Shown here: in pieces, positions 46,709 through 62,120 of the stretch
Layout: each line of letters starts with the position of its first letter
How positions within the stretch are numbered: the first letter of the stretch is position 1
Source of the DNA: Adiantum capillus-veneris
Lineage: Eukaryota; Streptophyta; Polypodiopsida; Polypodiales; Pteridaceae
Direction: 5' to 3'
Length of the DNA stretch: 64,000 nt
NCBI GenBank assembly: GCA_014529385.2
Contig: CM043969.1
Coordinates: 13,041,946 to 13,105,945, forward strand
The notes under the pieces: model-generated
Databases searched by the model: none
Told to the model about the DNA's origin: nothing
The model's input: the letters and a program-made list of their open reading frames with translations, nothing else
Translations under genes and position numbers: made by a program

Positions 46709-47377
46709 CAAGTCACTCCTCCTCGAGCTAGGCCACTAAATGGACAAAATGCACACGTGGCTCCACCAATCCAAATATTGAGACCCCCTCCTCCACCACC
46801 ACAAGCACCAGCAGAGAGCCCTCCACTACCATCGGGAGGGGAGGACACGGCTGTCTCTGTCATAAGTCTTGACAATGGTAAGGATAAAGGGAAAGAAAAA
46901 ATGGAGGAAGCTGTTGCCATGCCAATAAAGAGAGTTAGGAGACAAAGAACTGATGAAATGGAAGCTTCAGAGCCGGGTAAAGGGAATGAGGGTTCCTCCC
47001 AAGTGATAGGAGACAAGAAAAGGAAGATTAGGTCAAGGAGGCACATAGGAGTAGAAGACTTTCCACTTGGGGTAGGATCCATACCTTACGACCTCGTAGC
47101 ACATGTGAGTAAGCAAGGACCAAATATTTCATGGCAGCAACTCCTCCACCTTTCCCCAAAGATGCGTAGAACCTGGTCTAAGATGGTCAGCACCAGGAGG
47201 GATAAGGCAAAGTCAGTTGGGTCTATTAGTGCAAGAGGCATGAAGGATATCGTGCCAGTCATTGATGCAGAGATTAAGAGTCAGCGAGTCTCCAATGTGT
47301 ACGTAGATGGTGGAGCCGAGATTTGTGTTATGACAGAGAAATTAATGCACAGGTTGGGTTTGGAAGTAAATGAGTAA
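46709..47377 (+). pseudogene. pro: Protease N-terminal half with active site (element 4)
   Basis: Same frame as Gag. A Pro-rich linker (RPPPPPPQAPAESPPLP) and acidic/basic spacer precede DIVPVIDAEI, VSNVYVDGGAEICVM and LMHRLGLEV, the retropepsin active site in the D-G-G form seen in Tat/Athila-like elements. TAA at 47,375-47,377 interrupts the domain. Confidence 0.82.
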
Positions 47378-47830
47378 ACTTCCTTACAAGCTAAGATGGA
47401 AAATAATGCAAGGGTGGCTTGTGTGGGAAAGGTTAATGGAGTGAAGGTTTCAGCTTTTGGTGTGGCAATCTCAATTGATGGTTATGTGATCCCAACTAAG
47501 GGGGAGGGCTATCCGCTAATCCTTGGAAGACCTTGGCTTATGGCTATGAAAGCTAGGCAAGATTGGGAGACAGGTTCCATTGAGTTGCGACCAAATCATA
47601 AGATAGGTGGCAAGCACCAAAAACTTGTGTATGACATGAAGCAGGGTAGACAACAAGACCTAGAGATGGAGACTTCTATGGATGAATGGAGCACAAGCAG
47701 CTGCTCTTCATCTGAGGATGAGTCATCTGAGGAGGATGCTAGCTCTTTGGAAGTCATGGGTATAATACTGCGAAACCCAGAAGGAGAAGGTGGTCAAGAC
47801 TCTCTAAACAAGGAAGAAGCCATGGGTTAG
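47378..47830 (+). pseudogene. pro: Protease C-terminal half and acidic linker (element 4)
   Basis: Again the same frame: RVACVGKVNGVKVSAFGVAI, YPLILGRPWLMAMKARQDWE (the protease flap-distal/helix segment LGRPW), then a Ser/Glu-rich linker (STSSCSSSEDESSEEDASS) to TAG at 47,828-47,830. Confidence 0.82.
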
Positions 47831-47835
47831 AGGAG

Positions 47836-48537
47836 ATGCTAGCTAAGGACCTACTAGAAGAAGAGAGAGAACCCTATTTGCAGGTACTAAAGAAGCATGC
47901 TGGCCTCTTTATAACTGATTACGAGCACATTAAAGGAGTGACGGTAACCCAACACCATATCCAATTAAAGGAAGGTGCCGTCAACCTTGTTGGTGATGAG
48001 GTATTTGCACAGGTTGAAGCTCTAGTAGGTCATGTTTCTGAGTATAAAGAGATGGTTGTGGAGACGTTTACAGAGGGTTTGGATACAGGTTTGAAAAGTG
48101 ATCAAGTTTGCTTGGCTATGCAGCAAGTGGAGGCAAATGGCAGGGTCTTGCTATGTTATGTGATGCTATGGATACATGTGTTATTGGAGGTTGCTTTACA
48201 TATATTTTTGTGTCAATGGCGAGGTTTTCTTGAAGTGGACTATACCATGGAGGGTTATGTAGCAGACGGTAGGATAGCTGCTTATGATTCAGGTTTCTCA
48301 AGTGATGGCAAGTATGCTTATAGTGGACACGAAGGATTATGGATGCAGGGTGACGAAGCTCCGTGCTATAAAGAGCTGGAAGGGTGGCCTGTCTATTGGC
48401 CTACAAGTGCAAAGGAAGGCTTGGATATACATGTTTTACAGGTTGATGGCAATGAGCAATGCTTTACTTTTGATCCAGGTGGATTCTACACCATGCGTGA
48501 GGGAGCTTTGAGCTTTCCATTTGACCCTGGAGGGTGA
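47836..48537 (+). CDS. ORF with pol linker fused to an unrecognised domain (element 4)
   Basis: 234 codons. The first ~50 residues (REPYLQVLKKHAGLFITDYE, HIKGVTVTQHHIQLKEGA) are the Pol linker that normally leads into RT. From about residue 52 (VGDEVFAQVEALVGHVSEYK) the sequence is no longer Pol: it includes a hydrophobic segment (VLLCYVMLWIHVLLEVALHIFL) and an aromatic Gly/Tyr/Trp-rich end (DGKYAYSGHEGLWMQGD, then FTFDPGGFYTMREG). RT, RNase H and integrase are thus replaced. It may be captured sequence or an element-specific protein; no family is recognised. The frame is intact. Confidence 0.55.
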   Translation: MLAKDLLEEEREPYLQVLKKHAGLFITDYEHIKGVTVTQHHIQLKEGAVNLVGDEVFAQVEALVGHVSEYKEMVVETFTEGLDTGLKSDQVCLAMQQVEANGRVLLCYVMLWIHVLLEVALHIFLCQWRGFLEVDYTMEGYVADGRIAAYDSGFSSDGKYAYSGHEGLWMQGDEAPCYKELEGWPVYWPTSAKEGLDIHVLQVDGNEQCFTFDPGGFYTMREGALSFPFDPGG

Positions 48538-48673
48538 TGCAGTAGCAGATGCTTTTTTCTCTATCTCTATCCTATCTATATAGCCACTATACTATCATTT
48601 TTCTTATACAGTCTATAGCTCTATGTTATATAATTCTCTCTATACAGTCATCTTTTACCTAAATAATACTATG

Positions 48674-48693
48674 GTTGAGCATGAATGCTCAAC
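48674..48693. other. Stem-loop before the A-rich tract (element 4)
   Basis: GTTGAGCA-TGAA-TGCTCAAC, a perfect 8-bp stem, about 15 bp upstream of a long A run. Confidence 0.7.
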
Positions 48694-48705
48694 GAAAGGT
48701 TGGGC

Positions 48706-48758
48706 AAAAAAAAAAAAAAAAAAGAGGAAAAAAAGAGAAGAAAAAAAGAAAAAAAGAG
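48706..48758. repeat. A-rich tract in the element 4 interior
   Basis: A run of about 18 A followed by AAAAG/GAGG variants. It could be an internal poly(A) remnant of a captured transcript. Confidence 0.85.
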
Positions 48759-48759
48759 A

Positions 48760-48930
48760 ATGCTACCAGTGAAAGCAGATATTGACAATGGATGGGGTAT
48801 GGCTTTCAAGGGTCTAGGAGACCAGTTGTTAGTCATGGATGGATACAATTATTCATCAGAAAGGACTAAACAGGGTGCATCAGCCAAGAAAGCAGTAACA
48901 TGGCAAATTCAATTGGTACCAGGTGCGTAA
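48760..48930 (+). CDS. Small ORF before the 3' LTR (element 4)
   Basis: 56 codons from ATG: MLPVKADIDNGWGMAFKGLG, then LLVMDGYNYSSERTKQGASA and TWQIQLVPGA before TAA. It has no recognised domain and might belong with the preceding unrecognised region. Confidence 0.25.
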   Translation: MLPVKADIDNGWGMAFKGLGDQLLVMDGYNYSSERTKQGASAKKAVTWQIQLVPGA

Positions 48931-48990
48931 GTATTCAAGAGAACCCTATTGTAGCACAACCTACAGCTAGAGGCATCAAATACCTCTAGC

Positions 48991-49009
48991 TTAAGGGGGA
49001 GGGCTATAT
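48991..49009 (+). other. Polypurine tract of element 4
   Basis: CTTAAGGGGGAGGGCTATA directly precedes TGATGCATGG. Confidence 0.85.
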
Positions 49010-50523
49010 GATGCATGGTTTTTAGGACCCCTTCTGAAGATGCAATAAAGGCACAGTTAGTTGTTGGGGAGATGAGGATACTCTAGTCCAAGGGATCTCG
49101 AAAGAGAAGAAAAATCTACTTCACAAGCACCAAAGAGTAAAAAGTGCCATGGACAGAAGATACGTGGGAACGAGCTCTTATGCATGCCTACAACCTATAT
49201 CTTATAGAATAGCCCATTCTAGGTGTGAATTTCTAGTGAAATTTACACGAGGATGTTCATGTGGACTCACAGCACAGCATACTCCGTTTTCACTTTTTTT
49301 ACCGACAGTAAATATTTTTTATCACAGTAAATATTTTTTACCTACAATAAATATTTTTCACCTACATGGTAAATACAAATCACTTTTTACCTACAATAAC
49401 TTTTTTTTACCCATGGTAAATATTTTTTACTGCACCATAAGTATTTGGTAGGTAACAGTTCACAGTTACTAGAAGCAGTGATTGGGCATTAACAATGCAG
49501 TTACAGGAGGAGAAAAGGGGAAAATCTTATGGTAAAGGTGAGTCAATAGGGCTAAAGACTTTTGAGTTAAAAAGAGACATGCTGATTTTTTCAAAGAACA
49601 CATGTCAAAAGAAGCCATGGTTGAGGATTTTTTGAGAATTTGATATTCAGGAGGACCCAGCAGGTCCCCCCCCTGACATGTGCAGAACCTCCAGTTTCAA
49701 CAGCTACCTACCTGCTCTTAAATGCTGGTCAAGGCCTTATCCCCATGTGTCACAATCAGAAAAATCAGCATTTACCCTCCCCTCTCACATCACTCTAGAG
49801 AATATCTTGATGGTGACATATCAGGTGACCTCAATCTCTTGACCACCCTAAGCAAAAAGTAACCCCAATCAGCGGATTTAAGCATGTTTATCCCTAATCC
49901 TAAACCCTCTCAGAAGCCTATATAAGGAGGCCTTCTCTCACTCAAAACAAAACACTTCACCCACTTCACCAAGCAATGAAGCTATGACGACATTGCTCAC
50001 AACGAGGATCTATGGATGGAGCTCTACTCTCTCTCCCTCTCTCTCTCTCCCTCTAGTATGCTACATTACTAGCCCTAAAACCTAAATAAGGAGTCTTCTC
50101 TCATGCTCCATGGCCACCATCCTCACCATCATTCTCTAAGGTATTGATGTGTTGCTAGTAGGATCATACCTACTTGCTGGGTTGATTGTTTTTGACAAGG
50201 GATTATGCCATCCTTGGCTTGCTTCTCTATATCCTTGTTATGTATAATCAGATGCCGTTGTATTGTTAAGCTGGTGTCTTGTGTATATATATGCTACATA
50301 AGGTCCCTAAGCTTCATTTCTATGTGTTTTGCCATATGTTTTGATGCCATCATAATGCCAGAAGTCTCACTTGCCTATGTGCACTATGTGTGAGGTCCCT
50401 AAACCTCTTAATTTAGGGTGGTGCCCCCTTTGTTTTGTTCTTTGCTTGTTTGCATGAGGCATGGTTTGGAGTGTGCACGAGTACAGAGGCCACCCGATTG
50501 CACTGCTCTTTTTCCCGCTATCA
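49010..50523 (+). mobile_element. Element 4 3' LTR (1,514 bp)
   Basis: Nearly identical to 43,009-44,504. It is longer mainly through one extra minisatellite unit and single-base indels. Confidence 0.95.
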
Positions 50524-52099
<1,576 letters not shown>

Positions 52100-52149
52100 G
52101 TTGGTACCGAAGGGTTATCCAGGGTTAGCCAAAGAATTGTCAGCTAGAG

Positions 52150-52195
<46 letters not shown>

Positions 52196-52454
52196 CCCTC
52201 CCCCATCCCAGAGGAGAGATCCACTTGGTGGAGGATGGCCCACCAAGTGGACCAATCCCCCACCAATTGTAGTAAATGCTTCATAAAAATTTCCATGTTT
52301 ATAGCTCAATCACTTGTACGGTGTTGAAAAGGCTTAGATGTCAGATTTCTCATCTGTAATGTGTTGAAGAGAACTTACATGTAAGAACACCCAATTGTTG
52401 TATGATAAAGGGGTCCTCCAGGGAGGAGAGGAAGGTACTATGAAAACTATATAC

Positions 52455-52536
52455 CTGATATCTCATGATTTTGGTTGATGTCACTCCAAATTTGTGGATT
52501 ATGTCGTCATGTTGGTTACTATACAATACACCGATC
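52455..52536 (-). other. Exon-like block B, array copy 4
   Basis: Minus strand: TTCATTTTGCAG, then GATCGGTGTATTG, ending GATATCAG before GTATATAG. It is 82 nt, open in one frame (IGVLYSNQHDDIIHKFGVTS is its start). It has the same GAT.GG start as the copies at 8 and 26.9 kb. Confidence 0.5.
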
Positions 52537-53489
52537 CTGCAAAATGAAGATAGCTTGAAATTCCACACCTGCTCGAGGGTGGTCAATGATTACAGTATAT
52601 GGATTATATGTAAGCATGTAGATGCTTGACCAATTTAGGAGCTGAGAGCCCCCACCCATCTCTTTGGATTGGGTGGATCAAGCTAGTAATCGTGTAACTT
52701 GTATTAGAGAGTAGGCAATCCAATTCTCAGGGTATAAATACCCATACCCATATCCTTACAAAAACCATTTGATTGAAGCCAGGATAAATTGGAGTAGCTA
52801 TATTATTATCTCATATATTATCTAATTCCAATTGCTAAGTATGGCACTAGTCTGACCAAAGACTAGTAGGGAAAAGGAGTGTGTGTTTAAGTATGAAAAA
52901 TCCCCTCATAATTGAACCATACTTAGACAGTTGTATTAAATAATATATTAAATAATATATTAAACAATAAAATTTAAAACAAGATGTCATAACCTCAATT
53001 ATCATTTCATATACACCAATACAACATTCTATATCTAATGGATAATACAATCATTTGAATCAAAAAAAATATCTTTGATCACTACAATATAATATCTTAG
53101 TGTTGTATCTCTATGTGCCCATCCTTTGGGATGAGCTTCCACTACATCTACATGGAGAAGGATCCAGTTGGTACATTGGACGATCTTCTGTTACTGCTGC
53201 AATTTTTGTTCTAATCCCAAGGAAAGAATCTCTTAAATGTCACCATCCAAGAAACACAAGCCTATCAAAACTGACATTACTTGGGAAGACAGGTGCCAAC
53301 GACTCCCTCCCCTTGTTATTGATGTCAAAAATTACAACAGAAACTAACACCATAACATAGATCAAATATTAAGTTAAAAGAATGAGTCCTTAATTTATGA
53401 TAATGTTTTCATCTTTTAATTCCAGAAAAAATCGGAGAGCTTCTCCTTTGTATTTTGTGCTAATTTTCAAAAGTCCAGTCCACTGCCAT

Positions 53490-53520
53490 CTCATCCGAGA
53501 CCCTCACATGAGGATTAAGG
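53490..53520. repeat. Palindromic module, copy 8
   Basis: CATCTCATCCGAGACCCTCACATGAGGATTAAGG, the counterpart of the 32.23-kb copy. Confidence 0.8.
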
Positions 53521-53849
53521 CTTTATGCAAAAACATTGTAGTATGTTCAAAGTAAAGTACTAACACTAAATTCAAAAGTTATGCATCTATTAAACAAGGA
53601 AGATTTTTTGAAAAGCAGTTCCCATTACTATATTTACAAGGTGAATATACTCAAAGCTCTAGCATTACATAAAAGGATAGGTGTCAATAATCTCTTTCCT
53701 TGTTATTTGTATCAAAAGTTATTAACAAATTCACCATCAAACCAAGGTTAAGTATGTTGATTAGTAGTCATAAACCCTTCCTTTCAAAAAAAATTGGAGG
53801 GCATGTTATTTCTATTTCGGACAATATTTCAATAGATCCAATAGCGGCC

Positions 53850-53882
53850 ATCTCAGAAGAGACCCTCACTTGCGGATTAAGA
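53850..53882. repeat. Palindromic module, copy 9
   Basis: CCATCTCAGAAGAGACCCTCACTTGCGGATTAAG, the counterpart of the 32.6-kb copy. Confidence 0.8.
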
Positions 53883-55015
53883 CATCATTATACAGAAAAG
53901 GCTAGAATCAATGTGGTCAAGGCAGAAGAGAAACTCATGCCTTGTATGTCCCAAGCCATATCTCCTTGTAAAAGATTATTTCTTGCCATACAATTCAATA
54001 CATTCTTAAGCTAAAAAAACGAGGAAGCTCGACTAGGGTAGCAACCAAAATACACAAGCCTTTTCACTTACTGAATTATAACCATAATTTGAGATATCTT
54101 TGGAAATGGATCCCAAATTAAGTCTACCAAACCATGCTAAGAGGTGGATGTTGAAGTCACTCTATAAGGCCATCATAAAAAGCAAGTCAGAAAAGGTTAG
54201 TCAGCAAAGGTTAGCTACATGTTACTCAAGATCCAACATCCACCTACATGTTGCTCAATATGTCTAATAGATCCAAGAGGTCAACATATTATAATATGAT
54301 TATCCAATAGCCTGTGGTTTCACCTCCCAAGAGGATTTCAAATTTCAACCCACAAAAAACCATGTAAAAGCCCAACTCGAAGTCCATGTAAAGCATAAAA
54401 ACTGTGCAAAAATTAAAAAGAGTAGCAGCTACACTATTCAGGATCTTTCTTCCCTGATATTACTATTATGATTAGTATCACTAGCTATAGCAATAGGATT
54501 GATCAGATCCTTCAAAGGCCAAGAATATTATGTTCCAAAATATAGCAATAATAATCTTCAACACGAAATGCTAGTAAGTTGAAAGGCTTAACGCGAGCAA
54601 CTAGAAGCCTAGCAAGTTGATAGTATACCAAGAGAGTCAGAATACCATTATTTCTTGCACATTGACCTGCATCATGAAAACTTACCACCCTATTTTGATA
54701 TGTTGCTATGTCATGATAAAATTTCATACACAAGTCACTGAGATGGTGGCAATCTGAGGTGAGCCTAACAAGCCAAGTTTCCCGACATAATATTCCTTCG
54801 ATTCAGCACAAAGGATTTAATTGTTGTGTGGGAGTTTGTGTGTGGTGTTGTATGAATGAGAAACCCTACCGGCCATAGGTAACTAAGCCAATCGAGCCAG
54901 TGATCATAAAGGGTTAGCACAAAAAATCCAAGAAACCTCGTCATGAAATCTATCCCACATGCAAAAAGTGAATTAGCCAATCATTGTCAGGCATGACTTC
55001 ATTTTGGAGTACCCA

Positions 55016-58800
<3,785 letters not shown>

Positions 58801-59390
58801 AGTTAGGTGTGCTTCTCTTCTTCTTTTTTACGGGGATTAGGCCAAAAAAGTTATAGTATTTTCTCGTACTGTGTAGAGCAGGCCTGGAGTAGCATTAGTA
58901 CACACGTACTAGATGAAGGGTTTTTTGATAATAGATTATATGCAAAAAAATACCATGAGCAACTATATGCAAGGTATTCAGAGGAAAAACCAAACATTAT
59001 TCCATATATCTATCAAGGCTAAGTCATATCTTTCAGATATCTACAGCTTTGGTAGCCCCATACCCGATGATATTTTTAGGTACTAAGAACCAATTAGTCC
59101 TTGCCTATTAGTATTTCAAGGGGTAATGCATATTTTTCCAAGTCCCTTTATAAAAAACGCTTTCCTACACCCAAGTTAGGTGTTTTAAGGTATTTCCTTG
59201 TTTTGTATAAAGCCCAGCCTGGAGTGGCATTATCACATATGTACTAGATAAAGGGTTTTTAACACTAAGTTATATCACTTCATAAGCAACTACATGCAAG
59301 GTATTCAAAAGATTCTTAAACATTATTCCCTATACCTATCAAGGATAGGTCATATCTTCCACATACCTATTGTTTGTTGTTTTAACCCGA
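58801..59390. repeat. Diverged tandem duplication (~370-bp period)
   Basis: AAGTTAGGTGT, GCCTGGAGT.GCATTA, GTACTAGAT.AAGGGTTTTT, CTA.ATGCAAGGTATTCA and CCTATCAAGG recur at about 58,801-59,030 and 59,171-59,365. Confidence 0.8.
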
Positions 59391-60089
59391 GTCACGGCAT
59401 AGCAGAGTTATACCCTATTTAGTATAAGAGAAAGGAAGCCATTGGAGTGGCATCAGACAGTAGTACAGGAAGTTAGTAAGCTTTTTTACACTTATTCTTC
59501 ATGGCAACAAACACCGATCTGATATTAGCTTTTGCAGTCCAACACCTGCAGCAGTCTAATGAGTTAGCTCGCAGATCATTTGTCAAAAAATATGCAGCAT
59601 CCTCTTTCCGAACCAGGGAACATCTGTATCCCAAACACAGTGCTGGACATATCAAGATAAACTCACCATAGTAAAATTTTGGGGTCGAGAGCATTTCAAG
59701 AAGAACATTAGTCTGGCAATGGTAAAAGAGGCCATGGGCTAGGTCCGAAGTACTATTACGTTGAGCAGTCTATGAAGCGCGCGTTCTCAGAACGATTATT
59801 CCTACTGGCGCAATTTATTCCTCATCACAAGCTCTTCCTATGTCCTCATTTTGGCCCCTATTTATGAGGATACTTTGATTATTCTCCCCAAACCACAGGT
59901 TTAAGCGTGGCATTAGCTAATCGTATCCTGCCCCTTACTGAACGACCACCCATATGTTTCTATTGCGATAGTTGTTTTTGTGATCATGTAATGGATGTCT
60001 GAACCATGATGTAAGAGGAACCTAGGCGGTTTATCTGCTCTTATTTATGATAGACTCTTTTTTTTGTAAGCAACACTTTGAACAAGTAT
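59391..60089. other. No feature seen
   Basis: A minus-strand frame of 73 codons (59,473-59,694) shows no domain. Otherwise AT-rich DNA. Confidence 0.5.
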
Positions 60090-60284
60090 GTGTGTGTGTG
60101 TGTAGCAGTTCTAATTATATATATACATATATACGCAAACGAAATCTACAGTTCATATACCAATAATTCTAGGAAAATACAATGGATTTGTACAATAATT
60201 TATTTGCACTTCAAGGTAAGCGAACAGCCACTAGTCATCTACAACATAGAACTAAATGTTTTTATCACAGAAGGTAGCCCTCAC

Positions 60285-60365
60285 CTGCATCCATAGCCAC
60301 AGGAAAACAATTCGTTAGCACGTGACTATACACAGGTGATGCTAGGCATCCCAATTGTTATCCAT
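60285..60365 (-). other. Exon-like block A copy
   Basis: Minus strand ATGGATAACAATTGGGATGCC then TAG; the border is TATGGATGCAG before GTGAGGG. It is the sister of the 56.3-kb copy. Confidence 0.45.
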
Positions 60366-60659
60366 GTCACAATGAAAAAACAAACAATTCTTCAATCTTG
60401 TAATAAACATCAGCAGACAGGCATAACAACATTCCTTTTTTTTCTTTAAATTGACTCCCAATATTTAGATGCTCATAAACTTTCCACTAAGTTTTCCAAA
60501 TCTAGTTGTCCCACTTTAACCAGCTGATGAATTAGTTTTGAGACTTGGCATCTCCCAGCCTCAGAAAAAAGTCCCTTAATTTCTACAAGAAAGCCAGCTG
60601 GAATCTTATCCACAAAATAATAGAGTTATTTTTTATAAATTTTTTGTCTAATTATCAAA

Positions 60660-62120
60660 TTTAAGCCTCTTCTTTTTAGCCAAATCTTTCAACTTACACT
60701 GTTTTTAAAGATTCCAGATATCAGAAACAATAATTACCCAGTAGACCAGGAGATGAAGCAAACCATTAGGCCAGGTCATAATGTTAGGCAACATAATATC
60801 CAAGCCCGTACGCGCCATAAAGAACAGAACCATGCCTTTTTTATGAGTAACCCATTTAAGTAAGATCAGAGTCAATCTCAATACGGCCTATAAGGAAGGT
60901 CTACTACCCGGAATCAATAACCCTGCCAAAGACATACACCGAGACATTCCTCGATTTAGAAAAAATGCCCTTAAAGCATGAGTAGAAAAATTACTATCAG
61001 TATATTAACCAAAGTCTACAGAGAAGGTTGGAGAAACCATTTTATATTATTCCATATAGCCCAGGTATGCACCCATGCTCCCATGTATCAATCGAAGGTC
61101 AAATTTAAACAATCCATGCGGTGACCCATCACTTTTAAGGCAAAAATGCATTCACCCCCAAAGTTACATCTTGTAAGTAAAAAACCAAGCAAAAATATGA
61201 CCGCAAAAGTGTTTTCAAGTTTCAAGCATCTTAACATAAACTCCATTTTATATGGATAAGAACAGCATCAACAACCTCAGGAATTTTATCAAACCTGGAT
61301 GTTTCATAGTAATCACCTAGAGACACCATATTTAAGTCTCGAGCTCTGGCAGCAAAAAGTACACCAATTTCATCAAGTATACCAGTCATCCTACTTCTCA
61401 TGCCATAGATTTAAGCCAAACTTTCCAGCATATCTTGTTTTCAAGACTTCAAGAAAGTCGATACAAAGTTAGCCAATCGACTAGGTGATGAAGCCGACCT
61501 GTACGGTATACCTGGTCAAATTACCTGGCTTAATAAAAATCCAAACTCATACAAGCTAGAAAGACCAGATTTTTGCCGACTCTTTTTCATGAGTAAGTCT
61601 TGAGTCAAACTTAGTAAGATTTATACGGAAGGTCTACTGCCCAGGAACAGTTACACAGCCAAAGACAAAAAACAAAAAACATCGAGACATTCACCAGCTC
61701 AGTGAAAAAGGTCCTTCACACATAATAATAAGTATATACTATACCATTAGTATTTCATTGACAGTCTCCATAGTAAGCGGGAGAACCATTTTATATTTTT
61801 CTACACAACAACCTGTATGTAAGCAACAATACCTCTATGCTTTGGCTGAAGATAGAAGGTAAAGGGCATCATCGAAATACTACTAAGCTTAGGACTTCCT
61901 AAAGTTGGTGACCAAACCTATAAAGGAAATATGCCCTAAAAAGATGTCTATGCTTTCAAATTTCAAGCTTTATACGGATATGAATTGCACAAACAATATT
62001 TGTAAATTTCCCCCAATCTTGGCCGTACCATATTTCCCAACCCGAGACATCATTTTTTCATCTCGAGATCTGGCAGTCAATAACCAAATTTTAAGGTTCC
62101 CAACTTTCTTCAAGTAAATC
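60660..62120. repeat. Diverged tandem repeat, ~0.72-kb unit, two copies
   Basis: Unit 1 (about 60,660-61,400) and unit 2 (about 61,400-62,120) share GGAAGGTCTACT.CCC, CCAAAGACA, GAGACATTC, GAGAACCATTTTATAT and TCTCGAG.TCTGGCAG, in the same order with many differences. Confidence 0.78.

Larger units (their letters stand above)
43009..50523 (+). mobile_element. Element 4: LTR element with Gag and protease but no RT/integrase
   Basis: 7.5 kb, LTRs of 1,496 and 1,514 bp (TGATGCATGG...CTATCA), perfect CATTT duplications, primer-site-like sequence and PPT. About 4 differences in the first 265 LTR bases indicate a young insertion. The interior codes for pre-gag ORFs, Gag, a zinc knuckle, a protease and a short pol linker, then unrelated sequence. 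It lacks RT, RNase H and integrase and must borrow them. It is inserted in array copy 3; the sister copy retains the empty site (CCATCAAGCTAAAC, about 55,019-55,032). Confidence 0.95.
52100..55015 (-). repeat. Tandem-array unit, copy 4 (uninterrupted)
   Basis: This is the only unit without a retrotransposon. It contains the GT tract (52,151-52,194), the GGCCCTCCCCCATC block, exon-like B (52,455-52,536), the TGAAAAATCCCC anchor at 52,895, two palindromic modules (about 53,491 and 53,855), and the intact target sites into which elements 2 and 4 inserted in copy 3 (about 54,140 and 55,020). It serves as the empty-site reference. Confidence 0.9.
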
